Source: a virus
Length of the DNA: 31,635 nucleotides
Reading direction: 5' to 3' (one strand)
IMG/VR virus record: IMGVR_UViG_3300027365_000044
Coordinates: 1 to 31,635 of that record
Part shown: one piece after another, positions 1 through 7,697 of the stretch
Numbering within the stretch: position 1 is the stretch's first letter
How the letters are laid out: each line of letters starts with the position of its first letter
Program-made: the position numbers and the translations under genes
Notes under the pieces: model-generated
Databases searched by the model: none
What the model was told of the DNA's origin: nothing
What the model saw: only the letters and a program-made list of their open reading frames with translations

Positions 1-514
1 TACTTAGCAGCTGTACAAGAGTTGGGTCAATGCCTAAAGCACCAGCAAAGCGCCTGCGTTCAGGCATGGATAGATTCATTCTATTGAAAGCCGCGGTTAA
101 CTCATTCATTATCTGAGGCGCATCTTTTACACGTCCATTCATATCACGAACAGAGATACCTAGACGGGAAAAGTCTTCACTACCTTTCTGTGCCGCCTCA
201 CCTATCTTCTCAGACAGTGCATCTATACTGGAGTACATTGCATCAGCACTCGATCCAGAAACGGATGCAGCATAGCCAAGGGCCTGTATATCGCCCATTG
301 CTATACGTGTATTTCTGGATAGCTGAATTACCGGATCAATTGACTTAGTGACTCCGGTTGTCCATGACTGAACAGCGGCCAACGATGCAGTGATAGCAGT
401 TGCAAATGCTGCGAGGCCAACAGTCGCAATTCCGAGCTTGCCAGCATAATCACTTAAAGGTGAGCTTGACCCTTGAAAACTAAATCGTGTTACAAGCTCT
501 GTTACTTCTGCCAT
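1..514 (-). CDS. Tail tape measure protein, N-terminal part (runs off the window)
   Basis: The frame is open from an ATG at 514 to the window edge, giving the first 171 residues or so of a larger protein. The N-terminus (MAEVTELVTRFSF) leads into a hydrophobic, alanine-rich stretch at about residues 28-45. A helical region follows with the phrase LGIDPTLVQLL, which is typical of phage tape measure proteins. Proteins of this class set tail length and thread into the host during DNA injection. The position directly after the frameshifted chaperone gene, with a TAATG overlap (stop 514-516), is the classic place for this gene. The C-terminus is not visible, so total length and any enzymatic domain are unknown. 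Confidence 0.85.
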   Translation of the reverse strand, partial: MAEVTELVTRFSFQGSSSPLSDYAGKLGIATVGLAAFATAITASLAAVQSWTTGVTKSIDPVIQLSRNTRIAMGDIQALGYAASVSGSSADAMYSSIDALSEKIGEAAQKGSEDFSRLGISVRDMNGRVKDAPQIMNELTAAFNRMNLSMPERRRFAGALGIDPTLVQLLS

Positions 515-1091
515 TACTGCCTCGCCTGCTCAATTTCGTGGCGCTCAACCTGTGAGCATATTGACTCATATTCTAACGCATCTAAAAACTGTTTTGTGTC
601 CCAGCTTAACACCTCATCAAGTGAACCATAGCCGCGTTTACATAACATCATGGCAGCCATATCTTCGTCATCAACATTGGAGAATCTTATATACTCCTGA
701 TTGTTGCGGCTAACGGCGATATTTAGCTTGTAAGGCCGCCTTTCATAAAAGGGTAGCTAATCACCGGCAAAGCAATCATGATGAACTTAAAGTAATCTTC
801 TGGATGCTCTTCCCAGTGATCTGTTTTTTTACTCAACGATGAACCATTAACAGTGACGGAATTATTGATAATTGTTTCCACTTGCTCAAACTCTGGAGAC
901 TCAATAAACCACAAGTCCTCACGGGCAATATCATGTTGAACATGCGTTAAAAACGTGAATACCTTTCTACGCTCTTTGTGGCGCATCTTGTGGAACTCGT
1001 ATTTATTGCCGTTAATCTCAGCACTGCCATCATCGTAGCAGCGCTTGATTAGTTCCGATTGTTCTTTTTCAATTCCTTGTTTCTTTGTCAT
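514..1091 (-). CDS. Tail assembly chaperone, long form made by -1 frameshift (G-T type)
   Basis: The upstream 122-residue frame ends at 723. A second open frame without its own start signal overlaps it from 756 down to the stop at 514-516. The slippery heptamer C CCT TTT at 753-747 lies in the right phase. After slippage by -1, ribosomes read TAT GAA AGG onward, adding 77 residues to the first 115 for a protein of about 192. The extension contains EYIRFSNVDDEDMAAM and ends EIEQARQ. This mirrors lambda G/GT, in which the long form bridges the tape measure and tube subunits during assembly. The layout (tube, short form, extension, tape measure) fits exactly. The shift itself is predicted, not shown. 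Confidence 0.8.
723..1091 (-). CDS. Tail assembly chaperone, short form (G type)
   Basis: A 122-residue, charged, mostly helical protein, the normal termination product of the frameshift pair. The start ATG at 1091 overlaps the stop of the tube gene as TAATG, so translation is likely coupled. The protein holds no recognisable catalytic motif. Its place between tube and tape measure and its overlap with a second frame are what identify it. The short form is expected in excess over the long form and is absent from mature virions in well-studied phages. Confidence 0.75.
   Translation of the reverse strand: MTKKQGIEKEQSELIKRCYDDGSAEINGNKYEFHKMRHKERRKVFTFLTHVQHDIAREDLWFIESPEFEQVETIINNSVTVNGSSLSKKTDHWEEHPEDYFKFIMIALPVISYPFMKGGLTS
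747..753 (-). promoter_or_regulatory. Programmed -1 frameshift slippery site
   Basis: The minus strand reads CCCTTTT split as C CCT TTT in the frame of the short chaperone, which fits X XXY YYZ. Slippage gives CCC TTT and enters the 77-codon extension frame. The zero-frame stop is at 723-725, only seven codons after the site. Confidence 0.75.
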
Positions 1092-1516
1092 TATAGATTC
1101 CTGCGAACATTACGGAAACGGATTGTGTACTGACGACCAGCGTTCCCGTCTGTGTTGTTTTTGGTGTCAGTCGGTTGCGTGGTGATTGTTCCTGTTCCTA
1201 AAGTCCACGATTCTACCCCTGACACGCCATCTCTAACATAATCCTGCTTTACAGAGCCATTAATAACAACGATTCCGTCTGAGTTTATGACTTTCTGATA
1301 GAACCTATCAGCAGCACCCATTCTTTGAGTGTTTACTTGCAAATCGTAAACATCAGCATTGGTTCGCTTATTTATCGTTACGCCGCCACCATTACTGTCA
1401 ATCTGTGACGAGTGAGGGTTTACCGGAGTTAATACCATTACATCCCCAGCAATCAAGTCTGTCATGACTTCACCATTCTGAATCAATGTGGCTTCGTCAT
1501 TTTCAATTATAGCCAT
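1091..1516 (-). CDS. Probable tail tube protein (DUF3277-like)
   Basis: A 141-residue, beta-rich protein with alternating short strands (GDVMVLTP, GGGVTINKR, GIVVINGSV) and a basic end FRNVRRNL. Size and position right after the sheath-like gene match the small tube-forming protein paired with DUF3383 sheaths in contractile-tail phages. The tube is the channel that DNA passes through. The 3' end overlaps the chaperone start by one base. The family assignment rests on remembered resemblance plus gene order, so a generic structural label is the fallback. Confidence 0.65.
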   Translation of the reverse strand: MAIIENDEATLIQNGEVMTDLIAGDVMVLTPVNPHSSQIDSNGGGVTINKRTNADVYDLQVNTQRMGAADRFYQKVINSDGIVVINGSVKQDYVRDGVSGVESWTLGTGTITTQPTDTKNNTDGNAGRQYTIRFRNVRRNL

Positions 1517-1527
1517 TTCACAGCCCC

Positions 1528-3027
1528 TTATAGATTGAAGTTAATAATGATATCGGCTCTATGAATAGCGCCAGCGTTTTTAACCGCACCCTGCAATACA
1601 GGAGATATACGTGCTTCTCGTTCCGACTGAGGCTGCTCAGACAACGGTTGACCTAACCAGTAAAACCCATTTTCCTCAATATTGCGGTTAAACGTTTCTT
1701 GATCACCAAAGAAGTCAGGGCTGGTCCATGTGCCAGGAGCGAACACGCCAGCTTTAACAAATCCTCTTGTCGTCTTTTCGCACTGATCAATCAGCGTGTT
1801 TACACCAGGTCTTGTTTGCGCAATCTTAGTAGCCGTTCCACCAAGTACGTTAAATACATCAGTTTGAACTGCATCAACATAAGCAATTAAATTATATGGA
1901 TTGTCAGTGAAATCATTTGCACCACTGGTCAGAAGCTTTGGCACGTCTTTGAATGTGGTATAGATATCCAATCCAACGCGCTGCGCTTTGGTAATTTCTG
2001 TCTCACTGTATTCTTCTGCGGGAACTGATAACTCTTTCAAGTTCATGGTTAAAGCAGAATTCTCAGCACTGAAATTAACCACATGCATTCTAGCCATGTA
2101 TGAAGCGGCCATCTTACGGTTAGCCATCTTGCTATACATCATGCGGTATGTGTTATTACCGGCTAGTTTGATTTGCCATACAGGGTTGGTCACTGATACT
2201 TCAAGATTTGATGCGCTATTGAACACATCGTACATCATGACGTCATTAGCTTTAGACCATGCAGCAAGCGATATAGCCTCAGCATCGGTAGGTTTAGAGA
2301 TAAACATTGCACCTTTAAAGTTAACCAATGCTTTTAATGCAGTGATTGCTTCAAGTTTTGTTTCAGCAGTCAGTGTATCGGCAGCGGCACCTTGAATAAG
2401 CGCATTACCTGAACCCTCAGATAGTGATAGCAGGTTTCCGACAAACGTTCCACTAGCAGCCTCTACAGCATAAGTTAGTTCACTGGATGCACCAGTTGTA
2501 TCGCTTGTAATAACAATGCTTAACCCATCTTCTGACACTGAAGCAGTTGCGCCGGTCAACTTATCATCAATAATACCAGCAACATCGGTTAATGACGTAG
2601 CTACCCTAAAATCCATGCCGGTCAATGACTCAGTTGCGATATCCACACCAATATCAAATGAACCGTCTGATATTGTTTGCAGCTGGCTTAATACTGTTTC
2701 AGCAACCAATTGAGAGCCAGTTAATGAGGCTGCGCTTGCTGCAACCGTTTCTTCTGCTGCACGCCAGTAACCAATAACAAGAACACCAGCTGCGCCGATT
2801 GGGTTAGGGCGGGTATTGAAGAATGAAGTTGCAAAAGTATAAGTGTCGCTGTAAGTGCCAAAGTCGGCGGCCACGGCGCCGATATCTCGATAAATACCGT
2901 AACGGTTATTACTGTTTAACGTGCCAGGCTGCGACGTCATAATTGTGACAACGTTCATATTGTCACGGGCAATCGATCTACCCTGCGGCAATAAGGAAAC
3001 GTTTACTACGTTATTAAGTGATGCCAT
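1528..3027 (-). CDS. Probable contractile tail sheath protein (DUF3383 family)
   Basis: A 499-residue protein. The opening (NVVNVSLLPQG), the phrase NRYGIYRDIGAVAADFGT with FFNTRPNP, and the long middle region with ITSDTTGASS and GAMFISKP follow the DUF3383 pattern. The C-terminal part has the conserved-looking GVNTLIDQC and GVFAPGTW. In phages with this family the product forms the outer contractile sheath, which implies a myovirus particle. A Shine-Dalgarno GAGGT sits seven bases before the ATG at 3027. The sheath role is inferred from the family and the neighbouring tube, terminator and chaperone genes. Confidence 0.75.
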   Translation of the reverse strand: MASLNNVVNVSLLPQGRSIARDNMNVVTIMTSQPGTLNSNNRYGIYRDIGAVAADFGTYSDTYTFATSFFNTRPNPIGAAGVLVIGYWRAAEETVAASAASLTGSQLVAETVLSQLQTISDGSFDIGVDIATESLTGMDFRVATSLTDVAGIIDDKLTGATASVSEDGLSIVITSDTTGASSELTYAVEAASGTFVGNLLSLSEGSGNALIQGAAADTLTAETKLEAITALKALVNFKGAMFISKPTDAEAISLAAWSKANDVMMYDVFNSASNLEVSVTNPVWQIKLAGNNTYRMMYSKMANRKMAASYMARMHVVNFSAENSALTMNLKELSVPAEEYSETEITKAQRVGLDIYTTFKDVPKLLTSGANDFTDNPYNLIAYVDAVQTDVFNVLGGTATKIAQTRPGVNTLIDQCEKTTRGFVKAGVFAPGTWTSPDFFGDQETFNRNIEENGFYWLGQPLSEQPQSEREARISPVLQGAVKNAGAIHRADIIINFNL

Positions 3028-3037
3028 GTCAAAAACC

Positions 3038-3523
3038 TCAATTATTGACTAAAAATTCAAACTGCGCAGTATCAATGCGCAACGTTTCTACCGCAATGGC
3101 TTCGTTATATTCTACCATTAAAGATAACTGGATGCGCTCCCCGTATTGCTGACCAGTCAACTGCTTTACATCGGTCAGACTTGATACGTGATATACATTG
3201 AGTCCGTAACTCTTTCGTAAATCATAAGCCTTTTGGCTGCGCATCATCAATTCAAAATTTACAGCCCGTGAATAAGCGCCATCCGCATAAAAATCAATCA
3301 GGCAAGGCGCTCTCCATATTGTGCCGTAATTCATCTGCTCATTATCGCCGTCAAAGTCTTCAAGACTGCTAATCTTTTCTGATGGGCCTAACTGATCGAA
3401 TACAACGTATTCAGCTTCAAAATCTTTCTGCTCAAAATTGACTCGACCAACTTTAATTAGTGATTCAGGGTAATCTATCAAATCCCTAAAGAACAATCCC
3501 AGTCTTTTAGCTGCTGGCTTCAC
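3038..3523 (-). CDS. Putative tail terminator / neck protein
   Basis: A 161-residue protein between the head-completion genes and the sheath gene, where tail terminator proteins normally lie. It ends with a beta-rich segment (RIQLSLMVEYNEAIAVETLRID) of the kind seen in phage neck terminator proteins. These cap the finished tail and dock it to the connector. The start is GTG at 3523 and overlaps the upstream stop as GTGA, so coupled translation is likely. The function comes mainly from order and size. Confidence 0.5.
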   Translation of the reverse strand: MKPAAKRLGLFFRDLIDYPESLIKVGRVNFEQKDFEAEYVVFDQLGPSEKISSLEDFDGDNEQMNYGTIWRAPCLIDFYADGAYSRAVNFELMMRSQKAYDLRKSYGLNVYHVSSLTDVKQLTGQQYGERIQLSLMVEYNEAIAVETLRIDTAQFEFLVNN

Positions 3524-3864
3524 GGGGTAGCCACCAACAATGCGCGTTTGGTTTCTTCACCTATAACCTCACTAAATCCGTATAACTGCCAATTACCGTC
3601 AGTGATTATTTTGTAGTCTTTACCTTCGTATTCGATGTATTGCCCTAACTCTATCTGACTAACACTGTGAAAAGTAAGCGGTCTTAATGACCAGTCCAAT
3701 GATTCAGCGTTTAACTGCTCAGGAGTGGGTGGCTGAACAACAGCGCTTATAGGCTCAACTGTAACCTTCGTTACAGGCTCTAAGTCAACAGTGGTTTCAG
3801 TTACGGTCTTAAGAATAACAGGAACAGACCACTCAGCTAGCACATCAGACATATCAGGAATCAT
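3520..3864 (-). CDS. Structural protein of the head-tail connector region
   Basis: A 114-residue protein with a valine- and proline-rich first half and a beta-rich second half (YIEYEGKDYKIITDGNWQ). No family is recognised with confidence. It is translationally coupled on both sides (ATGA with the upstream gene, GTGA with the downstream gene) inside the connector cluster, so a role as neck or collar protein is likely. Positionally it corresponds to small head-tail joining proteins. Confidence 0.45.
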   Translation of the reverse strand: MIPDMSDVLAEWSVPVILKTVTETTVDLEPVTKVTVEPISAVVQPPTPEQLNAESLDWSLRPLTFHSVSQIELGQYIEYEGKDYKIITDGNWQLYGFSEVIGEETKRALLVATP

Positions 3865-4337
3865 TTCTTACTCTCCACAATATGCGTAATTGAATTTCTC
3901 AACGTGCCGGTATCAATAAGAACCTGACTACTAACTTTTGCTTTCTTTGTTTCAGCTGTAATATCGGGCCATGTTCCATAGCCTTTATTGGTGAAAGCAT
4001 CTTTGCTGATATTTACAGCGGTTATACCTATACGACCAAGCGCCACTTTTACAGGCATTCCGTTCTGTACTTTTTTAAACATAGCGTCAATCGTTTTTGC
4101 CAAATCCTTTCTTTTTACATTAAAAGGAACTCGCAGAAACGAACGAACAGGATTAGGGCCTAAGCCGTATTCATGAATAGCGCCGACACGGATGACCGTC
4201 ATTCCGTCACCATAAACCTTGCCGCCGACTTTCTCAGCAGGAAGGCCTACCTTGACTGAGCTTCTTATGGCTTCATTTATTTTTGCTGCATATTCCATTG
4301 CATACTTTTTCATATCGTCGGGGCTGCGAACACTCAT
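3861..4337 (-). CDS. HK97 gp10 / Mu gpG-like head-tail completion protein
   Basis: A 158-residue protein with the two signatures of this family: VGAIHEYGLGPNPVRSFLR at about residues 51-69 and LIDTGTLRNSITHIV near the C-terminus. Related proteins are tail-completion or connector components that help join tail to head. The start ATG at 4337 overlaps the stop of the DUF4054 gene. The glycine-rich loop before the first motif (KVGGKVYGDGMTVIRV) is normal for the family. Confidence 0.75.
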   Translation of the reverse strand: MSVRSPDDMKKYAMEYAAKINEAIRSSVKVGLPAEKVGGKVYGDGMTVIRVGAIHEYGLGPNPVRSFLRVPFNVKRKDLAKTIDAMFKKVQNGMPVKVALGRIGITAVNISKDAFTNKGYGTWPDITAETKKAKVSSQVLIDTGTLRNSITHIVESKK

Positions 4338-4684
4338 ACGAATATAGCCCCCTGACGTTTACGGGTTAACATTAAATATCTAAGACCATACTTAGTTGTT
4401 CTTAGCCAGTCATCACGCATGTTGCTAGATGCGAACCCTTGAGCGTAAGAAACTGAAACACTGCCGACCGATTTTGATTGAGTTGTTTGCACATTTGAGC
4501 TGCCCGAACTTGTTTCAATCGTCATCATGTGGGCAAGTAAGTTTAGAATAATTTCAATCCCGCAATCCTCATATACGCCACCATAGTAGCAAGGCCATAC
4601 ATCTTCCAAAATAGGGATATATGTATCTACTACTGAGGTAGAGAACTCAGGAAAGCGGGATTTGAAATCATCTATTAATGCCAT
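4334..4684 (-). CDS. DUF4054-family head-tail adaptor
   Basis: A 116-residue protein with the DUF4054 pattern: FKSRFPEFS at the N-terminus, ILNLLAHMMTIE in the middle, then KSVGSVSVSYAQGF and the closing WLRTTKYGLRYLMLTRKRQGAIFV. Members sit between major capsid and tail terminator genes and act as connector or adaptor proteins on the portal ring. The ATG at 4684 follows the previous stop by two bases. Confidence 0.75.
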   Translation of the reverse strand: MALIDDFKSRFPEFSTSVVDTYIPILEDVWPCYYGGVYEDCGIEIILNLLAHMMTIETSSGSSNVQTTQSKSVGSVSVSYAQGFASSNMRDDWLRTTKYGLRYLMLTRKRQGAIFV

Positions 4685-4686
4685 TG

Positions 4687-4962
4687 TTAAGCCTTGACGA
4701 AAAAGCCAAACTCAACTGCGCGACTGAATTTCTTTAATGACAATTCACTTGCGCCAGCATTAGTAGCTACTTTTTGACCAGGAGAAACCATCAAGCCGAA
4801 AGCTTCTTGCTTTACGTTTGTGTTGTTGATGTATTCTTCTGTGTCAGGCTCTTTATTAAGCTCAGCGTCGATCAGTTCTTCAATCTCAGCAATTGTGGCA
4901 TCCTTTGGCACTTCAATTCCTAACTCTTCTGCCTCTTTCGTTACTTCCTCTTTTTTAGCCAT
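4687..4962 (-). CDS. Small structural-region protein, unknown function
   Basis: A 91-residue protein beginning MAKKEEVTKEAEELGIEV. It has a short helical domain resembling a rho-termination or SAP-like fold (TIAEIEELIDAEL at about residues 24-36) and then a beta-rich tail ending EFGFFVKA. A longer reading from TTG at 4974 is possible, but the ATG at 4962 has GGAGGT (4967-4972) just before it and is preferred. It is the first gene after the capsid terminator. Small proteins of this kind downstream of capsid genes are often minor head proteins, but nothing here proves it. Confidence 0.6.
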   Translation of the reverse strand: MAKKEEVTKEAEELGIEVPKDATIAEIEELIDAELNKEPDTEEYINNTNVKQEAFGLMVSPGQKVATNAGASELSLKKFSRAVEFGFFVKA

Positions 4963-4970
4963 TACGACCT

Positions 4971-4998
4971 CCAAAATAAACCCTCCCCGAAGAGAGGG
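4971..4998 (-). terminator. Terminator-like hairpin with UUCG loop after the major capsid gene
   Basis: On the minus strand a 7-bp stem (CCCTCTC with GGGAGGG, one G-T pair) closes a TTCG loop and is followed by TTTATTTT. It lies between the capsid stop at 5007 and the next gene. A partial terminator here would give more capsid message than connector message. Confidence 0.65.
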
Positions 4999-5006
4999 TG
5001 AAATGA

Positions 5007-5996
5007 TTAAAGACCCGTTAAAGTACGCGCTGAGTCAGCCTCAATAACATCAAGACCGGCAACACCGAAGTATGATTCAACATAGTATTTAAAACCACGT
5101 TGATCAACACTTGAAATGTTAAGCGGTACAGGAATACGCATCTGCATTGCGCGACGGTTAGAAGAAAACGCCACTGTTTTAGATGCAGCTAATAGCCCAC
5201 CGTTAGCAACGGTATCAGCCTTTGTGGTCATCCCGAATGTAACAGTAGGGAAGTTGGCACGAAGAGCAGCCAATACAGTCATCTCACTACCCGCACTATT
5301 AATGATAACGGTAGACGCCGTATTGTAAACGCGAGAAGGCATAACAACGTGGTCTGCCATGTAAGTTTCTACATTTAAAACCTGAGCCCATTGTGCCGTA
5401 ATTAAACCGGCAATCTCGTCATATAATTCTTGACCGGTTAACGCGCTTGCAACAGCAGCAGCAGCAGCATTATCCCAACCGTAATTAAGCAAGCCTACTG
5501 ACTTCTGAGTGCCGTCAGTGCGCGTCTGCCCGAAGTAACCTAAGTCGTCAATCTTGCGATTGTATAATTCAGCATGCCCTTCAAAGAATCGTGATGGTAG
5601 GTTGATGTTTTCAAGCTCAGCTTGTTTCAATTCAACTTCTGACCAGTCTGATTCTGCTTCCATGGTAAACACAGGAATAGAATCTGATTCACCAGATAAG
5701 GTAATTTTGCCGTTGGTTCCAGTATTCGTGCCTGACTCACGGAAACCACCTTCAACAGCAAGCTTTAACTTGCGAATACTTGTAGCATAACCACCTTCGT
5801 TATTGACTGTGATGCCCTGATTTAAAAATGTAAGACCCGCATATTCCTGCGTGAAAATCTCGGCGCTTACATGCTCAAGATTACGCGCAAGGATAATACC
5901 GCCTGAATCCTTAAAGCTTTTCTTTGCATAACTAGCAGCATCTTCAAACGACTTAATACCGTAAAGAGACTGCACTCGTTTTAAATTCATACCCAT
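5007..5996 (-). CDS. Major capsid protein (DUF2184 family)
   Basis: A 329-residue protein with the DUF2184 pattern: an N-terminal helix region, EYAGLTFLNQGI, a mid-protein E-rich helix (WSEVELKQAELENINLPSRF), VGLLNY, and a C-terminal VPLNISSVDQRGFKYYVESYFGVAG. Family members are HK97-fold shell proteins. It lies directly after the protease/scaffold and decoration genes and before the connector genes, as expected. The Shine-Dalgarno is near perfect (TAAGGAGGT, 6003-6011) and a terminator follows, both fitting the most abundant virion protein. Confidence 0.85.
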   Translation of the reverse strand: MGMNLKRVQSLYGIKSFEDAASYAKKSFKDSGGIILARNLEHVSAEIFTQEYAGLTFLNQGITVNNEGGYATSIRKLKLAVEGGFRESGTNTGTNGKITLSGESDSIPVFTMEAESDWSEVELKQAELENINLPSRFFEGHAELYNRKIDDLGYFGQTRTDGTQKSVGLLNYGWDNAAAAAVASALTGQELYDEIAGLITAQWAQVLNVETYMADHVVMPSRVYNTASTVIINSAGSEMTVLAALRANFPTVTFGMTTKADTVANGGLLAASKTVAFSSNRRAMQMRIPVPLNISSVDQRGFKYYVESYFGVAGLDVIEADSARTLTGL

Positions 5997-6002
5997 GCTA
6001 AT

Positions 6003-6011
6003 TACCTCCTT
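6003..6011 (-). promoter_or_regulatory. Near-perfect ribosome binding site for the capsid gene
   Basis: The minus strand reads TAAGGAGGT, fully complementary to the 16S rRNA tail, six bases before the ATG at 5996. It overlaps the stop codon of the decoration gene and is the strongest such site noticed in the window. Confidence 0.8.
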
Positions 6012-6501
6012 ACAGGTACTTGTTAATGCGGACTAACCAAACTTTATCCGCTTTTTGTTCCCAGAAAACAACGTCCCCTGCTGAAACGATAGCAGGCGGA
6101 CCAGGGTTAACTGCGGCGTTTGTTGCTTTGCCAGCATCTGCTCCGGCTGCATTGATATAGTTAACCGCATCATACTTATATGGGTCTGCTGTATCTGTCA
6201 CTGTGACAGTGGCAAAACCAAATGTAATAACCTCGGCAACCTGGTCAATTTCTTGACCGCTTGTGCTATAGACACCTGTTCCGATCTCACCAGTTAATTT
6301 GCGACGAACGATACCGGCTACTTTTGGCGTAGCTGATGCGTCCATATTGTCGATACTGCCGCTATCATATTTAGCAAATCGACCTTCAACCAAGCCATCT
6401 TCAAAAACTTCAAACGCTTCAATCGCATGAGGTTTTGACGCAATCACCTCACCTGCTGGCAAGTCTAGGTTTTCACCTAATACTGTATTATCAAAAGCCA
6501 T
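6010..6501 (-). CDS. Head decoration / structural cement protein
   Basis: A 163-residue protein: PAGEVIASKPHAIEAFEVFE, GRFAKYDSGSIDNMD, then VAGIVRRKLTGEIGTGVYSTSG and ending KVWLVRINKYL. The pattern of a loaded value, a purity-like middle strand and closing beta strands fits the small cement proteins that lie between protease/scaffold and major capsid in phages of this type. It probably binds the outside of the shell. The ATG at 6501 overlaps the upstream stop as TAATG. Confidence 0.7.
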   Translation of the reverse strand: MAFDNTVLGENLDLPAGEVIASKPHAIEAFEVFEDGLVEGRFAKYDSGSIDNMDASATPKVAGIVRRKLTGEIGTGVYSTSGQEIDQVAEVITFGFATVTVTDTADPYKYDAVNYINAAGADAGKATNAAVNPGPPAIVSAGDVVFWEQKADKVWLVRINKYL

Positions 6502-7634
6502 TATTCTTCTCCCAATTCCGATTTAATTCTGCTGGTCAAACCATTGTCAAGCGCACTATCACCAAACTGCGAATAGTCAGAACCTGACTTGCGAAGCAGT
6601 TTAAATGCTACTGACAGCTCGTTATCTTCAAATGAATCTGTAGACTGGGTAGCGAGTGCATCACGCATGATTTGATTGGCTGTTTTACCTGAGAAGCTGT
6701 AGCTGTCATCAAGGAAGTTACGCGCCTTATTCACTACTTCTGAATAGCGTGCCGTTTCTTTCTTGACTTGTTTAGCTACTGCATCAGCAAAGTTGCGATC
6801 AGAGAATTTCGGTTTATCCTCTTCTGGCATATCTTCGTCTGTTGCTGCCATTTCTTGCTCACCCTCTTTCATGTCCTCATCTTCCATTTCAGACTCAGGT
6901 ACAGCGCCTTGCTCTTGTGCGTAGCTCATCATTTCTTGAAGTGCTGGCACTAAACTGGATAACTTTTCGACTGGGATTTTTCGGATAGCTTCTGGCAGTG
7001 CTGTGGCCATTTCCACGACCTGCTCAAGACTAACCTGACCATCCTCGTCTAAAAACGCTTTGTTAAGCTCTTTTTTAGCCATGTTTAACTCCGTGGTAGG
7101 TTTACGATCTAGGAAACTGCATAGCGGGCCACAACGACCAGCTTCAACAGCTGCCAAATGGTGAGGTATGATATTAATCTGCTCAAAATCATACCGTGAG
7201 TGCGGGATTAAATCCGCATTATATCCAAGCGATAGCTGCCGTTTATCTTTCAATAATAACGCGGCTGAATCACTTAGGGATAACTTGTTTTCAATGGCGA
7301 TACTTGTTTTAGTGAATTCGTCTTGTGCATCCACCATGCGAGCAGAATTAACCTTACTGCCAGTATCTGGTGGTGGAAGGTCAATTGACACATGCTCATC
7401 TGTTAAGGGGATGCCAACCATTAGCGGATGCGCGTTGGCTATAGTAGCAGGAGAACGGTAAACGCTGAATATCTTATCTGACGGCTCCATACCTAACTCA
7501 ATACCCAGATACTCAATAACGCCGTCACGAACACTGATAGCCGTTTTTTCTTCCGGCGAATAAATAGCGCGGTCTTCAAACTGACGATGTATTACATCAG
7601 CTTGTTTTTGGCTATCATCTAACTCTTTCGGCAT
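6501..7634 (-). CDS. Prohead protease fused to scaffold (DUF2213 family)
   Basis: A 377-residue protein. Residues 1-170 carry the DUF2213 protease signature: GIPLTDEHV (His81), RQLSLGYNAD (Ser135) and PHHLAAVEAGRCG (His158/159), a plausible His-Ser-His triad. Residues 180-377 are highly charged and helical, including an acidic methionine/glutamate-rich block at about 245-275, and look like an internal scaffold. Such fusions shape the procapsid and then digest themselves. A promoter-like sequence lies just upstream (7662-7690). The start at 7634 has only a weak ribosome site. Confidence 0.8.
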   Translation of the reverse strand: MPKELDDSQKQADVIHRQFEDRAIYSPEEKTAISVRDGVIEYLGIELGMEPSDKIFSVYRSPATIANAHPLMVGIPLTDEHVSIDLPPPDTGSKVNSARMVDAQDEFTKTSIAIENKLSLSDSAALLLKDKRQLSLGYNADLIPHSRYDFEQINIIPHHLAAVEAGRCGPLCSFLDRKPTTELNMAKKELNKAFLDEDGQVSLEQVVEMATALPEAIRKIPVEKLSSLVPALQEMMSYAQEQGAVPESEMEDEDMKEGEQEMAATDEDMPEEDKPKFSDRNFADAVAKQVKKETARYSEVVNKARNFLDDSYSFSGKTANQIMRDALATQSTDSFEDNELSVAFKLLRKSGSDYSQFGDSALDNGLTSRIKSELGEE

Positions 7635-7661
7635 TAGCGCGAATCCATAAAAGTTTTTATA

Positions 7662-7690
7662 ATCATACTAGCATCACATTGATAAGACAA
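7662..7690 (-). promoter_or_regulatory. Possible promoter before the head gene block
   Basis: TTGTCT (7685-7690) and TATGAT (7662-7667) are separated by 17 bases on the minus strand, in the 63-base gap before the protease gene. This is one of few gaps in an otherwise tightly packed structural operon. Confidence 0.45.
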
Positions 7691-7697
7691 CATCAGG

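Noticed and set aside
1988-2395. 135-residue plus-strand frame
   Set aside because: It lies wholly opposite the sheath gene, which has strong family resemblance and the right context.
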